Positions 10,431-20,437 of a DNA stretch of 64,000 nt are shown here, in pieces. Made by a program: the position numbers and the translations under genes. The notes below the pieces were generated by a model. The model was not told where the DNA came from and searched no databases. It saw only the letters and a list, made by a program, of their open reading frames with translations. This DNA comes from Rhodospirillaceae bacterium (GTDB taxonomy: Bacteria; Pseudomonadota; Alphaproteobacteria; MPNO01; UBA2964), in contig PBIN01000001.1 of the NCBI GenBank assembly GCA_002720855.1, positions 1 through 64,000 on the forward strand, in the 5' to 3' direction. How positions within the stretch are numbered: the stretch's first letter is position 1; every line of letters starts with the position of its first letter.

Positions 10431-11521
10431 TTTACTTTCGGAACGAAAAATACCTGGCCAGGAAATATCAGATCTGGATCACGAATTTGCTCGCGGTTGG
10501 CCTCATAGATCACCGTGTATTGCGTGCCTGAACCGTATGCTTGGCGAGCAATTCGCCACAAACTATTTCCCGATTTCACCAAAACAACACCTTTCGCAGG
10601 CTTTTCTTTAACCGGCGCAGTACGGGCAAACCTTGTTTCCACGCGAGATATTACCTTGCCTGCCTTGTTTACGCTGTCGGCACGTAAGGTGTAGAGACCG
10701 GGCGCGAGCCTTTCTTTCGGAGAAACATGCCAAAGACCCTTTGCGTCCGCTACTGTAGAACCCACCAGCTCATTTTCGATATAGATGTGCAAACGGCCAT
10801 TGGGTGCTGATTTTCCGTTAACCGTCACTTTGCCGAGGTCATCGTAGTCAATCGCTTCTATAGATAATGACCGGTCTACCGAAGCACCATTTTGCGACCT
10901 GTTAATAGCTTTACGACCACCAGGTTTTTGAATAACGACACTGGGACCCTGACCCTTTTTAGGAACTAGTACTGCGAGAGCTCCAACTTTCTTCGGATTG
11001 TCCTGACCACTAATATCTTTGCCCTTTTCCGGGACTACCAGAACCACTTTTTTATCTGACGTCGTTTCAGTGCCTGAAGGCGACTGAGACTGCAACGAAA
11101 GCTCCCGGCTACCGGAAGGCAATGGTTTCTTTGGGACGAGCACCCACTCGCCGCGACTATCGGACTTAACTGATCCAATTTCTTTTTCGCCGCTTTTCAC
11201 CGTAACGCGTGAGTTGGGCGCCGCGCGGCCAGCAATCACCGCATCGCCTTGCGGGTTTACGCGAACGACATCAAAACTTGGTTTTTTATCTGGTTTGGAT
11301 TTTTTGTTTTCCGGTACCTGTACTGCATTATTCTGAACGCTTTTTTTTGTACGATCTTTATTAACAGCAGACTTTTTTTGCTGCTTGGTAACAGGCGTAC
11401 CTGACGATTTATCCGAAACTTTTGATTTGGATGCCGGTTCCGGCTCCAGAAAATAGGTAAGCGCCAGTGCGACCATTATGATCGCTGCACCAAGACCGCC
11501 AAATAAATAAGCGCGGTTCAC
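10427..11521 (-). CDS. LysM domain envelope protein with Ig-like repeats
   Basis: A single-pass membrane protein of about 364 residues. The order is an N-terminal membrane segment (YLFGGLGAAIIMVALALTYF), a Lys/Ser-rich linker, two Ig-like or Big-type domains (FDVVRVNPQGDAVIAGRAAP and IEAIDYDDLGKVTVNGKSAP, each followed by a GEWVLVP or GLWHVSP strand), and a C-terminal LysM (SGNSLWRIARQAYGSGTQY to LIFPGQVFFVP). LysM binds peptidoglycan, so the protein probably faces the periplasm. This layout is widespread in alphaproteobacteria. The GTG at 11521 is preferred because AGGAG lies eight bases upstream; the frame is open to a TTG at 11587. Confidence 0.85.
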   Translation of the reverse strand: MNRAYLFGGLGAAIIMVALALTYFLEPEPASKSKVSDKSSGTPVTKQQKKSAVNKDRTKKSVQNNAVQVPENKKSKPDKKPSFDVVRVNPQGDAVIAGRAAPNSRVTVKSGEKEIGSVKSDSRGEWVLVPKKPLPSGSRELSLQSQSPSGTETTSDKKVVLVVPEKGKDISGQDNPKKVGALAVLVPKKGQGPSVVIQKPGGRKAINRSQNGASVDRSLSIEAIDYDDLGKVTVNGKSAPNGRLHIYIENELVGSTVADAKGLWHVSPKERLAPGLYTLRADSVNKAGKVISRVETRFARTAPVKEKPAKGVVLVKSGNSLWRIARQAYGSGTQYTVIYEANREQIRDPDLIFPGQVFFVPKVN

Positions 11522-11708
11522 GGGCACATCTCCTGACTCTTTACCCAAAGACGCTTGCAGGTTAACGCTCAAACCGCGTCGGTACAACGAAGTTGATTAT
11601 GGCACCGGTTTTAACGACTTCGGCAATTCGGATTTGCCCTCCCAGTAATTGCATCTCTTACTAGACAATAGCCGACAGACCAGAATTGATCGAAGTTCAC
11701 CATTCCAT

Positions 11709-11746
11709 AAAAAAGGACGCTGCAAAAAAGGCAGCGCCCCTTTTAC
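11709..11746 (-). terminator. rho-independent terminator of the lipoprotein gene
   Basis: On the minus strand a GC-rich stem GGGCGCTGC/GCAGCGTCC (one G-U pair) closes a small loop containing a T-run and is followed by six Ts. It lies about 37 nt past the stop of the 11783–12268 lipoprotein gene and before the LysM gene, so the two minus-strand genes are probably separate transcripts. Confidence 0.8.
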
Positions 11747-11782
11747 TAAATTAGGCTAAATTTAGCCAAATATGAATGCTTC

Positions 11783-12268
11783 CTACTTTTTCTTTTTCTT
11801 GGGAGGTTTGCATTTGAATTTGTATTTTTTGCAAGAGCATTTGCCATAGGTTTTACGGCCACGATCAAGTCCGATTGCACTGCCGACACCACCGGCGACT
11901 GGAGAGAATGCCTCCTTGATCGCGCTTTTGCTTCCGGTTGCCGCTGCTTCTTCAAGCTGTGCCGCGAAAAATGAAACTGAACCGTACTTGAGACGCTTCG
12001 CGAGACCTTGCATGGCAAGGGCACGAAACTCGATATCGCCAGGCTTACCCAGTCTAGCCGCACGTTTAGGATTCTTATGACCCTTGAGATAACGTGCGAT
12101 AGCGCCTGAATGCCCGCATAGCTCTTTCATCATCGCCACTTTAACTTTGACCTTCTGCGACAAAGCAGGTTTCGATGATTTAATCGGCTCATGGACACAT
12201 GCGCTAAGTCCCCCGAGCAAACCCAAGCTCACTGCCGCTACAAAAAATGGCTTGATTAAAGATCTCAT
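11783..12268 (-). CDS. putative lipoprotein with lysine-rich tail
   Basis: 161 residues. The signal peptide (MRSLIKPFFVAAVSLGLLGG) ends in a lipobox LSAC, so Cys24 should be lipidated. The mature part has no domain I recognise. It has a helical stretch (IEFRALAMQGLAKRL, AAQLEEAAATGS) and a glycine-rich patch (SPVAGGVGSAIGLDRG), which may contact a membrane. It ends in a Cys/Lys cluster (KCSCKKYKFKCKPP) and six consecutive lysines. The basic tail could bind acidic polymers or lipopolysaccharide, but that is inference. The gene stands alone with its own terminator, and its promoter region lies in the divergent gap to the LOG gene (12269–12414). Confidence 0.75.
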   Translation of the reverse strand: MRSLIKPFFVAAVSLGLLGGLSACVHEPIKSSKPALSQKVKVKVAMMKELCGHSGAIARYLKGHKNPKRAARLGKPGDIEFRALAMQGLAKRLKYGSVSFFAAQLEEAAATGSKSAIKEAFSPVAGGVGSAIGLDRGRKTYGKCSCKKYKFKCKPPKKKKK

Positions 12269-12414
12269 GACCCTCTCCCCAAAAAACTGCGTTTATTAAA
12301 TTTTGCGCTCTGAAGCGCTACCAATTCCCTATCCCACCATTAGAATACATTTCTTGCAACCCTTGCGAAGCGATTTATCGCCCGACCAATTTAAGATTTA
12401 AGGTAATTAAATTC

Positions 12415-12996
12415 ATGGCTATCAAATCTGTTTGTGTGTTCTGCGGCGCTTCATCTGGCGATAATTCCGCCTATCTTGAAGATGCGACAAGATTAGGTAT
12501 CGAATTTGCCAAGAATGGCATCAACCTTGTCTATGGCGGCGGTGGTGCGGGGATAATGGGTCAAATTGCTGACACCGTCTTCGAAAACGGAGGTGAAGTT
12601 ATCGGCATCATCCCCGATTACTTGCGCAGTCGCGAACTCGGCCATGAAAAAATTTCGCGGCTTGAGGTCGTTAAAAATATGCACGAACGTAAAAAACGGA
12701 TGTTCGATTTAGCCGACGGCATCGTGGTGCTGCCAGGTGGTGTTGGAACGCTCGAAGAAGCACTGGAAGTAATCACATGGAAACAGCTCGGAATGCACAA
12801 CAAGCCAGTCGCAATCCTCAATACATTGGGCTATTGGACGAAGCTTGACGAATTGATCGTCAGCACCATCAAACACAAGTTTGCAGCTCCTCCGACGGGA
12901 GACCTTTATGAAATGGTCGACCGCCCCAATGAAATAATTGAGACTTTGGAATTGAGTCAGCAGAACCCGGTAGATACTGATTTGGCGCGTTTATGA
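12415..12996 (+). CDS. LOG family protein (TIGR00730 Rossmann fold)
   Basis: A 193-residue lysine-decarboxylase-like or LONELY GUY protein. The family hydrolyses nucleoside 5'-monophosphates such as cytokinin riboside monophosphates to base and ribose phosphate (established for plant and several bacterial members). The signature is LPGGVGTLEEALEVITWKQLG with the PGGxGT phosphate loop and the downstream catalytic Glu. VYGGGGAGIMG and the paired Arg/Lys in MHERKKRM are also present. It has no signal peptide. It is divergent from the lipoprotein gene and convergent with alaS, whose stop lies three bases away. Confidence 0.92.
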   Translation: MAIKSVCVFCGASSGDNSAYLEDATRLGIEFAKNGINLVYGGGGAGIMGQIADTVFENGGEVIGIIPDYLRSRELGHEKISRLEVVKNMHERKKRMFDLADGIVVLPGGVGTLEEALEVITWKQLGMHNKPVAILNTLGYWTKLDELIVSTIKHKFAAPPTGDLYEMVDRPNEIIETLELSQQNPVDTDLARL

Positions 12997-12999
12997 TTC

Positions 13000-15645
13000 C
13001 TATTCGCTGAGAGTATCTTCAATAGCGGCTATTGCCTGACCGGCTTGTGCAGCATCGGGGCCACCGGCCTGCGCCATATCAGGACGGCCACCCCCACCTT
13101 TACCACCTAATGCAGAGGAGCCCACGCGGACGAGAGCGACGGCATCGAACCGGTCGGTAATATCCTCCGTTACACCCACAACCAACGATGCTTTTCCATC
13201 ATCCGTACCACATATTGCTACCACGCCCGTTCCAATCTGCTTCTTAAGATCGTCGGCAAAAGACTTAAGCTCCTTCGCAGGAACGCGTTCGAGCACCCGG
13301 CCCGCGAACTTGATACCGGCTATTTCCTTCACACCGTCATCGCTATCGTTTGTTCCGCCACCCGTCGCGAGCTTTCTCCGGGCTTCTGAAAGGTCAGTTT
13401 CAAGTTTTTTTCGTTCATCGAGGATGGATTTGATACGATCAGAAACCTGGCCCGGCGATACATTGAGCAATGCTGCTACTTCCTGCAATTGCGCTTCGGT
13501 CTCCGCCATCTGGGCCAACGCCGCCGGACCCGTTACTGCTTCTATACGTCGAACACCTGCACCAACTGCGCTTTCCGACACAATATGGAACGGCCCGATT
13601 TCTCCCGTTTGATTTACATGCGTGCCGCCGCAAAGCTCCACCGAATAGGGTATATTTTCACCCTCTCCCATCGAAACGACCCGGACCTCTTCGCCATATT
13701 TTTCGCCAAAGAGCGCCATTGCACCTGTTTCAATGGCTTCGTCTGGTGTCATCAAACGCGTAACAACTTCGCCATTTCCCATAATTTGCTGATTTACGTC
13801 GTCAGCTACGGTCACGAGCTCCGCGGTGTCAATTGCCTTGGGATGGCTAATATCGAAACGCAGCCGATCCGGTGCGACTAACGAACCTTTCTGCGTAACG
13901 TGATCTCCTAATCGTTCCCGCAATGCCGCGTGGAGCAAATGCGTCGCCGAATGATTCCCTCGAAGTCCTGCGCGCCTTGCGCCATCTACGCTCATTTCTA
14001 CGACATCATTGACCAAAAGAGGTCCTCCCGACACAGCCCCAAAATGAACATGCAGATCGCCAACCTTCTTTTGCGTATCCGTCACCGTTAGAAGAACACT
14101 ACCGTCGACTGAAAATGTTCCCGTATCGCCCATCTGCCCACCGGATTCAGCGTAAAACGGTGTCTGGTTAACGATTAATGCAACATCTGACCCGGCCTGC
14201 GCCTGCTCAACGCGTGTTCCATCCTCTACGATCGCCAAGACCTGACCCTCGGCGAATTCACTCGTATAGCCGAGAAATTCGGTAGCGCCTAATTCCTCAC
14301 GGATATCAAACCAGATCGATTCATCTGCCGCTTCACCGGAACCCGCCCATGCTTTACGGGCATCTTCTCGCTGCTTCTGCATGGCAGCGTCAAACCCTTT
14401 GGTATCGACGGTGCGACCCTGTCCACGCAAGACATCCTGAGTCAGGTCTAACGGAAAGCCAAATGTATCATAGAGACGAAATGCTACTTCACCCGGAAGA
14501 GCCTCTTTTTCTCCCAATCCCGTCGTTTCGTCAGTCAACAGTTTGAGGCCGCGATCAAGCGTCTCCTTAAACCGCGTTTCCTCGAGTTCAAGTGTTTCAG
14601 TTATAAGAGATTCTGCGCGTGTCAATTCAGGATACGCTAGCGCCATCTGTCCTAGTAGTGCCGGTACCAGCTTATGCATAAGCGGCTCCTGACATCCCAT
14701 CATATGAGCATGCCGCATGCCGCGCCGCATGATCCTCCGCAAGACGTATCCTCTACCCTCATTGGATGGCAGAACCCCGTCGGCGATTAAAAAAGAGCTG
14801 GCTCTCAAATGATCTGCAATAACGCGGTTTGAAACATTGTGTGGACCGTAGGGATCGACGGACGCGGCCTCAGCGGATGCTTCGATTAGGGCTCGGAATG
14901 TGTCGGTGTCGTAGTTGTCATGTGAGCCCTGTAATAAAGCGGAAATCCGCTCCAACCCCATGCCCGTATCGATACTAGGTTTTGGCAAATCTTGACGGTT
15001 ATAGACGGTAACCTGCTCATATTGCATAAAGACCAGATTCCAGATCTCTATAAATCTATCGCCATCTTCATCCGGACTGCCTGGCGGACCACCGGGAATA
15101 TGATCACCGTGGTCATAGAAAATCTCAGAACAGGGGCCGCAAGGTCCGGTGTCCCCCATTGCCCAGAAATTATCGCTGGTCGCAATGCGAATGATGCGAT
15201 CATCGGAAAGGCCGGCTATCTTTTTCCAAAGTTCGAACGCCTCATCATCCTCATGAAAAACGGTCACAAGCAATCGGTTCTTATCAATACCGAATTCACC
15301 GGTAATGAGATTCCAAGCCAGGTCGATTGCACGTTCCTTGAAATAATCACCAAACGAAAAATTACCGAGCATTTCAAAGAACGTATGGTGACGGGCGGTA
15401 TAACCAACGTTTTCGAGATCATTGTGTTTTCCGCCGGCGCGGACACATTTTTGTGACGTCGTCGCCGTCGAATAATCGCGCTTTTCAAGTCCTGTAAAAA
15501 CGTTCTTGAATTGCACCATACCCGCATTGGTGAAAAGAAGCGTCGGATCATTCTGCGGCACGAGTGGAGACGACTGGACAATCTCGTGACCGTTTTTCCC
15601 GAAATATTCGAGAAAACCTGTTCTGACTTCGTTGGTCGTCGTCAT
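13000..15645 (-). CDS. alaS: alanyl-tRNA synthetase
   Basis: Charges tRNA-Ala and edits mischarged Ser and Gly. The 881 residues are full length. The class II catalytic core begins at [20 protein letters not shown] with motif 2 around [13 protein letters not shown]. The editing domain carries the zinc ligands in [17 protein letters not shown] and in [17 protein letters not shown]. The C-Ala domain ends in [16 protein letters not shown]. The recA–alaS order on the same strand is frequent in alphaproteobacteria. The recA terminator and a gap of about 125 nt separate the two here, so alaS likely has its own promoter. Confidence 0.98.
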   Translation of the reverse strand: MTTTNEVRTGFLEYFGKNGHEIVQSSPLVPQNDPTLLFTNAGMVQFKNVFTGLEKRDYSTATTSQKCVRAGGKHNDLENVGYTARHHTFFEMLGNFSFGDYFKERAIDLAWNLITGEFGIDKNRLLVTVFHEDDEAFELWKKIAGLSDDRIIRIATSDNFWAMGDTGPCGPCSEIFYDHGDHIPGGPPGSPDEDGDRFIEIWNLVFMQYEQVTVYNRQDLPKPSIDTGMGLERISALLQGSHDNYDTDTFRALIEASAEAASVDPYGPHNVSNRVIADHLRASSFLIADGVLPSNEGRGYVLRRIMRRGMRHAHMMGCQEPLMHKLVPALLGQMALAYPELTRAESLITETLELEETRFKETLDRGLKLLTDETTGLGEKEALPGEVAFRLYDTFGFPLDLTQDVLRGQGRTVDTKGFDAAMQKQREDARKAWAGSGEAADESIWFDIREELGATEFLGYTSEFAEGQVLAIVEDGTRVEQAQAGSDVALIVNQTPFYAESGGQMGDTGTFSVDGSVLLTVTDTQKKVGDLHVHFGAVSGGPLLVNDVVEMSVDGARRAGLRGNHSATHLLHAALRERLGDHVTQKGSLVAPDRLRFDISHPKAIDTAELVTVADDVNQQIMGNGEVVTRLMTPDEAIETGAMALFGEKYGEEVRVVSMGEGENIPYSVELCGGTHVNQTGEIGPFHIVSESAVGAGVRRIEAVTGPAALAQMAETEAQLQEVAALLNVSPGQVSDRIKSILDERKKLETDLSEARRKLATGGGTNDSDDGVKEIAGIKFAGRVLERVPAKELKSFADDLKKQIGTGVVAICGTDDGKASLVVGVTEDITDRFDAVALVRVGSSALGGKGGGGRPDMAQAGGPDAAQAGQAIAAIEDTLSE

Positions 15646-15771
15646 CGATTCGATACCCCTAATAACGCCACGTTGCGTTGGACCGCGAGAGTATTAACGA
15701 GGCGATCCCACCCTGTCCAGATTAAGGCACAATCTCGTCAATCATCTAGGTTTCCCCTATTTCGTCGGGAA

Positions 15772-15816
15772 AGAAAAGGGGCGCGGAAGGTTGCAAAGAT
15801 ACCTTACCACGCCCCT
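15772..15816 (-). terminator. rho-independent terminator of recA
   Basis: On the minus strand GGGGCGTGGTAAGG pairs with CCTTCCGCGCCCC (with small mismatches) around an 11-base loop and is followed by TTTTCTTTC. It sits about 40 nt after the recA stop and just before alaS. Confidence 0.8.
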
Positions 15817-15857
15817 GGGTTTTGATCCGGGGGAGGATCAGGGGGTCTCTGTGATTT

Positions 15858-16949
15858 CTAGACTTCTTCTTCGACGTCTTCGTCTTTTTCGGATTCGGAA
15901 GTCGGCGCTTCCTTTAAAGCCGCTTCGGCAATCAAACCAGCGCTTTCACGGATGCTATGTTCAATGGCCTCAGCCATCTCGGGATTGTCACGCAAGAACT
16001 GTTTGGAGTTCTCTCTGCCCTGGCCAATGCGTTGACTGTCATAAGAGAACCAGGCACCGGATTTTTCAACAATACCCGCCTTGACTCCGAGATCGATCAA
16101 CTCGCCCATCTTCGAAATCCCTTCGCCATACATGATATCGAATTCGATGATTTTAAATGGAGGAGCGACCTTATTCTTGACGACCTTAACCCGGGTCTGG
16201 TTACCGACAATTTCTTCGCGATCCTTGATAGCGCCAATTCGGCGAATATCAAGGCGAACAGACGAATAAAACTTAAGAGCATTTCCACCGGTGGTGGTTT
16301 CGGGATTGCCGAACATCACGCCAATTTTCATACGAATTTGGTTGATGAAGATGATCATGCACTGAGATCGCGAGATCGATCCGGTGAGTTTGCGGAGGGC
16401 CTGACTCATCAACCTGGCCTGCAGACCGACATGTGCGTCGCCCATTTCACCTTCGAGTTCTGCCTTCGGTACCAAAGCCGCAACAGAGTCGATGACAATC
16501 ACATCGATCGCGCCTGAGCGAACGAGCGTATCTGCGATTTCCAGCGCCTGTTCTCCAGCATCAGGCTGTGAAATCAGTAAATCATCGATATCAACGCCTA
16601 GCTTCTGGGCATAAACAGGATCAAGCGCGTGCTCAGCATCGATGAACGCACACTGTCCTCCGGTTTTCTGTGCCTCAGCAACACAATGAAGAGCAAGAGT
16701 GGTCTTTCCGGAAGATTCGGGTCCGTAAATTTCGATCACCCGACCCTTTGGCAAACCTCCAATTCCCAGCGCAATATCCAGCCCAAGAGAACCCGTCGAT
16801 ACGGCTTCGGTTTCCACAACCTGGCCTTCGCCGAGCTTCATAATGGAACCCTTGCCATAAGACCTTTCGATCTGTTGGAGCGCCGCATCAAGCGCTTTTG
16901 ATTTGTCCATACCGCCCTTTTCTACAAGTCTTAAATCCGGATCCGCCAT
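15858..16949 (-). CDS. recA: recombinase RecA
   Basis: ATP-dependent strand-exchange protein and SOS co-protease. The 363 residues include Walker [11 protein letters not shown], the MAW-like segment [10 protein letters not shown], Walker [12 protein letters not shown], loop L1 around [20 protein letters not shown], loop L2 with [21 protein letters not shown], and an acidic C-terminal tail ([11 protein letters not shown]). The start at 16949 is preceded by AAGGAGAGGG, a strong ribosome binding site. A GTTC-N7-GTTC box and a second near-match lie upstream, pointing to LexA control. Its own terminator follows. Confidence 0.99.
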   Translation of the reverse strand: MADPDLRLVEKGGMDKSKALDAALQQIERSYGKGSIMKLGEGQVVETEAVSTGSLGLDIALGIGGLPKGRVIEIYGPESSGKTTLALHCVAEAQKTGGQCAFIDAEHALDPVYAQKLGVDIDDLLISQPDAGEQALEIADTLVRSGAIDVIVIDSVAALVPKAELEGEMGDAHVGLQARLMSQALRKLTGSISRSQCMIIFINQIRMKIGVMFGNPETTTGGNALKFYSSVRLDIRRIGAIKDREEIVGNQTRVKVVKNKVAPPFKIIEFDIMYGEGISKMGELIDLGVKAGIVEKSGAWFSYDSQRIGQGRENSKQFLRDNPEMAEAIEHSIRESAGLIAEAALKEAPTSESEKDEDVEEEV

Positions 16950-16982
16950 TTCCCTCTCCTTATTTCACAGCCATCAGATTCG

Positions 16983-17002
16983 TTCAACGAAACGTCGTTG
17001 AA
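16983..17002. promoter_or_regulatory. perfect 8-bp inverted repeat in the recA leader
   Basis: TTCAACGA and TCGTTGAA flank a four-base AACG centre, 34–53 nt upstream of the recA start codon. In the transcript it would form a short hairpin in the 5' leader; in DNA it could be a protein site. No function is known to me. Confidence 0.5.
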
Positions 17003-17007
17003 GAGGT

Positions 17008-17036
17008 ACTATGTACATGCTTTGTTCTCATTGCAA
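17008..17036 (-). promoter_or_regulatory. putative recA promoter
   Basis: On the minus strand TTGCAA (-35-like, 17031–17036) is followed after 17 bases by CATAGT (-10-like, 17008–17013), about 60–90 nt before the recA start. The spacer contains the imperfect SOS box described separately, the usual position for a LexA operator. Hexamer matches are moderate, so this is a prediction. Confidence 0.45.
17013..17027. promoter_or_regulatory. imperfect SOS box (LexA operator-like) in the recA promoter
   Basis: GTAC-N7-GTTC, one base off the alphaproteobacterial GTTC-N7-GTTC consensus. It lies between the predicted -35 and -10 of recA, where LexA binding would block RNA polymerase. Confidence 0.45.
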
Positions 17037-17080
17037 AGAAAATTTTTTTATATAATTAATTCAGATATTTAATGTGTTTT

Positions 17081-17095
17081 GTTCTAAATATGTTC
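17081..17095. promoter_or_regulatory. SOS box GTTC-N7-GTTC upstream of recA
   Basis: An exact match, GTTC TAAATAT GTTC, to the direct-repeat LexA operator of alphaproteobacteria (established for several genera). It is 132–146 nt upstream of the recA start and about 60 nt before the stop of the upstream gene at 17155. It is distal to the predicted promoter, so it may be an auxiliary operator or serve a second, further upstream promoter. Confidence 0.6.
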
Positions 17096-17154
17096 GCATC
17101 CTTTTTGAAAAATTTACCATAACGAGTAACCCGAAAGAACATAGGTATTAATTT

Positions 17155-17760
17155 TCAGTTCTGGGTGACATCCACAAGGCCCAAGCCGGGGCTGTAGGTA
17201 TAAATATTGTTGCCACCCCGTTTTGATCCATCGCCCAACTTCCAATGAAACTCAAGCGAATGCGGTACGCCATCGTAGGTAAAGTTAAGTTTCGTGATGG
17301 TCACCTCGATGTGGCGCTGGCGGCCTTCACAATCGATGTCATAAATTCGTTTTTCGCCCTGTTTCCACCATCCAATTGGAAACTTAACTTCGTCGGGACA
17401 GTATCGTGAATAGCGGTTGTCATAGACACGCCCAAGACCGTCTTTTTTGCGATTCACTGTAAAATACTGGACCTTGCTTCGATTGTGGCGTTCGTAAATT
17501 CTGTACTTGGTTCCGCTGGCCTCATGCGTCCATGCCCGCGGACCAAAAATCCTTTTATTGTCACGTCGACCGAAAGTCAGATCCACCTTGGGTAGCGTAA
17601 TTATGCGGCTGCCATCCCAGGCGCCACCATTCCAAAGCGCAACCGGGATATAGCGACGACCATCTTTGTCATAGGCGGTTTCCCAGGCAGCGTAATCATC
17701 GGCTACGGATGTTACCGAAATTGTGGTCAGCAACGCTGCTACTAATAATGATACACGCAT
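17155..17760 (-). CDS. secreted hypothetical protein
   Basis: 201 residues with a clear signal peptide (MRVSLLVAALLTTISVTSVA, cleavage probably after SVA). The mature part is rich in aromatic and basic residues and strand-like (RRYIPVALWNGGAWDGSRI, KLNFTYDGVPHSLEFHWKLG), with two Cys (YCPDE, IDCEG) that could form a disulfide. I recognise no family. It starts immediately after the cckA stop (four bases between), with GAGG upstream, so it is probably co-transcribed with cckA. The cckA–recA neighbourhood is otherwise conserved, which makes this an inserted or lineage-specific periplasmic gene. Start and signal peptide agree, so it is likely real. Confidence 0.75.
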   Translation of the reverse strand: MRVSLLVAALLTTISVTSVADDYAAWETAYDKDGRRYIPVALWNGGAWDGSRIITLPKVDLTFGRRDNKRIFGPRAWTHEASGTKYRIYERHNRSKVQYFTVNRKKDGLGRVYDNRYSRYCPDEVKFPIGWWKQGEKRIYDIDCEGRQRHIEVTITKLNFTYDGVPHSLEFHWKLGDGSKRGGNNIYTYSPGLGLVDVTQN

Positions 17761-17764
17761 CGTC

Positions 17765-20197
17765 CTATGCCTCTTCCGCCATGATCTCCTTTACCTTACT
17801 AGCAAGCTGTTGCAACGTGAATGGTTTTGGCAGGAAATGGATATCTTCCGCGACATCAAGGCGTTTTCGGAATGAGTCTTCTGTATATCCGGAAATAAAC
17901 ACCACTTTCATATCGGCGTGCGTCTCCCGTACCTTGCGGATCATTGCTGGTCCGTCCAGTCCGGGCATAACAACATCGGTCACAAGCACGTCAATATTGT
18001 TGCCTTCTTGAGCCAGCAGTTCGAGCGCTTCATCACCGCTTCCTGCTTCAACCACAGTGTAACCTTTGTTACGAAGTGCCCGAGCACCAAACATGCGAAC
18101 CGCATCTTCGTCCTCTACCAGCATCACTGTTCCTGCCCCCGTGAGATCAGGTTGCGGAGATAACGACACCTCCTCCGCAACTTCCTCAACGGCAACATCG
18201 TCTGCGTTGGCAATATGCTGGGGCAAATAAATGGTAAAGCAAGTTCCCTCTCCGACCTCGGAATCGACAAAGATATGCCCGCCGGTTTGACGAATAATGC
18301 CATAGACTGTTGAGAGTCCGAGGCCGGTACCAGAACCAACCTCTTTGGTTGTAAAAAACGGCTCAAAAATCTTATCGACGATATCTTTCGGTATTCCAGT
18401 CCCGGTGTCAGCCACTTCGAGAACGACATAATCGCCTTTTGGCAATGATTGATGCCGCACGTCTTCATTTTCCGCCCGCGACAAATTTCGGGTTTTGATC
18501 GAAACCTTACCCCCCGCCTCTACAACGTCTCTGGCATTGACGACGAGATTAATGATCACCTGTTCCATCTGGCTTTCATCGACCTTTACCTGCCAAAGGT
18601 CACGACCATGGACGATGTCGAGTTCAATATCGGCACCGATCAAACGGCGGAGCAGGTGCGACAGCTCTGCCAAAACGTCGGTAATTTTCAGGATTCGCGG
18701 CTGAAGCGTCTGTTGCCGCGAGAATGCCAGGAGCTGCCGCACAAGATTGGCCGCCCTGTTTGCGTTTTGCTTGATCTGCATGATGTCAGCAAATGACTGG
18801 TCTTTCGGTGAATGACGTTGCAACAACAGATCGCAGAAACCGATCATCGCCGTGAGAAGATTATTGAAATCGTGCGCCACACCGCCAGCAAGTTGGCCAA
18901 CCAGATCCATCTTCTGCGACTGAATAAACTGTTCTTCCAGGCTCCGCTGTTCGGTTTGGTCAAACGCGTGAACAACCAGACCGCCGGGTCCACCATCATC
19001 GGCTTGATAGCGGCGACCAAATATTGCCGCGACCATTGCGTCCGGCCCATCGAGGGTAATTTGCAGGGGCTTAATCTCGTCGGTTTCCAGAGCGTTTGTT
19101 ACCCAGCGTCGCAGTCGGTCCCGGTCATCAATCGACGCGCACTGCCAAAGATCGTTATGTTCGACCTCTGTTTCGGTTTTACCGACCATCTCTGCAAAGA
19201 CGGCCGAACAGTCAGTAACCACCCCTTTTGTGTCCAGCAGCGCAATACCCACCGGTGCGGCATCAAAGAGCCGCTGAAACCGGTCTTCCGCTGAGCGAAG
19301 AGCTGATACGAGGTCACGTTCGCCGGACAGATCCCGAACCAGTGCTCGTGTCCGAAGACTTGCGCCATCCGTCACAATTGTTTGTGAGACCAAAGAGTCA
19401 AATTGCCGGCCGTCTTCCGCTACCAATCTAACCTCGGCACATCCCGTGGCTTCCCCAGACGGAAGTATACTCCAGACAACATTTGACCTCGCGTCTGATA
19501 CCGTGAAGTCCTGAATTTGTTTGCCCTTGCCAATGAGGTTTTCAGATGTCGTTCCAAGCCAACCCGCCAGGCTTTCGTTAGCCTGGACAAATTTGCCGTC
19601 TTCGTCAGCAGAGAAGAAACCAATAGGAAATTTGTCGAGGAATTCCGTAAGCAAATTCTGTTCGGTGCCAATCGCTTTATCTACCGCATCGTAGACATCA
19701 GCATCGCGCAGCGACCAAAGGCACAGCGGCGGATCACCGCCAACTGGTTTCACCGAAATGTTGCACCAGGCTTTATGTCCGTTTTCGTCAATTACTGCGA
19801 TTTCGCGCTCGGCCTCTTCCTGCGCCGCAGCCGCAACCTCGAGTTCCTGAAGCGCCTGCCTGTTTGATTCTTCCTCAAATACGATGTCTTTGAGGCCTGC
19901 CAGCCCGGCATTGGCACCGGCAACCGTAACAACGCTGGTTCCTGCGATGCGCAAGTCCCACTTCTGATTAGACAGAACGTTGTGTCCCTGCCGGTCCGCC
20001 AGTAATACCGCGCTATCTAGACTGTTGAGAGCACGTCTTTGCAGAATATTTTGTCGCTGCATTTTCTTAAAACGTTGCCGGTACCAAGCGAGCGAAACGA
20101 TCACCAACGCAACAACGGATAAAGCAGCCCATCCCGATCCTGGGGGAAGGGTGCCCGAGAATTCAGCCGCGACGACAGGCAGCGGCGCAAGCGTCAC
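17765..20197 (-). CDS. cckA: CckA-type hybrid sensor histidine kinase
   Basis: Hybrid kinase/phosphatase that, in alphaproteobacteria, feeds the ChpT–CtrA phosphorelay controlling cell cycle and motility. 810 residues: a membrane segment ([16 protein letters not shown]), three PAS-like regions (about 45–165, 178–290, 300–415), the DHp His in [20 protein letters not shown], an HATPase with [14 protein letters not shown] and [10 protein letters not shown], and a C-terminal receiver with the phospho-Asp in [13 protein letters not shown]. The HDFNN and [15 protein letters not shown] segments are characteristic of CckA. The GTG at 20197 leaves out an in-frame hydrophobic extension ([21 protein letters not shown]) that has no ATG, GTG or TTG upstream, so the true start is uncertain. 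Confidence 0.9.
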   Translation of the reverse strand: MTLAPLPVVAAEFSGTLPPGSGWAALSVVALVIVSLAWYRQRFKKMQRQNILQRRALNSLDSAVLLADRQGHNVLSNQKWDLRIAGTSVVTVAGANAGLAGLKDIVFEEESNRQALQELEVAAAAQEEAEREIAVIDENGHKAWCNISVKPVGGDPPLCLWSLRDADVYDAVDKAIGTEQNLLTEFLDKFPIGFFSADEDGKFVQANESLAGWLGTTSENLIGKGKQIQDFTVSDARSNVVWSILPSGEATGCAEVRLVAEDGRQFDSLVSQTIVTDGASLRTRALVRDLSGERDLVSALRSAEDRFQRLFDAAPVGIALLDTKGVVTDCSAVFAEMVGKTETEVEHNDLWQCASIDDRDRLRRWVTNALETDEIKPLQITLDGPDAMVAAIFGRRYQADDGGPGGLVVHAFDQTEQRSLEEQFIQSQKMDLVGQLAGGVAHDFNNLLTAMIGFCDLLLQRHSPKDQSFADIMQIKQNANRAANLVRQLLAFSRQQTLQPRILKITDVLAELSHLLRRLIGADIELDIVHGRDLWQVKVDESQMEQVIINLVVNARDVVEAGGKVSIKTRNLSRAENEDVRHQSLPKGDYVVLEVADTGTGIPKDIVDKIFEPFFTTKEVGSGTGLGLSTVYGIIRQTGGHIFVDSEVGEGTCFTIYLPQHIANADDVAVEEVAEEVSLSPQPDLTGAGTVMLVEDEDAVRMFGARALRNKGYTVVEAGSGDEALELLAQEGNNIDVLVTDVVMPGLDGPAMIRKVRETHADMKVVFISGYTEDSFRKRLDVAEDIHFLPKPFTLQQLASKVKEIMAEEA

Positions 20198-20437
20198 CCC
20201 CGTAGTCAGAATTGTAACGAATAGATAGCCGAGATTTATGCCGATCCTGTAGCGGCAATAGGCCCTCCCCCTTTACGCCAACGGATGATTTCGAAAATGC
20301 TATTCGTCCGCATGGTCCCAGTCTTTATGAAAACTTCATAATCGTAAAGAACTCGTTAATCTCCCTGTTGGAGGGTGCTCGTATCGCTGCCACAATGCCT
20401 GAAATCAGATTCCGACGGCCAACCGGAGAAAATCGTC

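Noticed and set aside
15957-16517. 186-residue plus-strand ORF opposite recA
   Set aside because: Antisense shadow of recA, which is certain.
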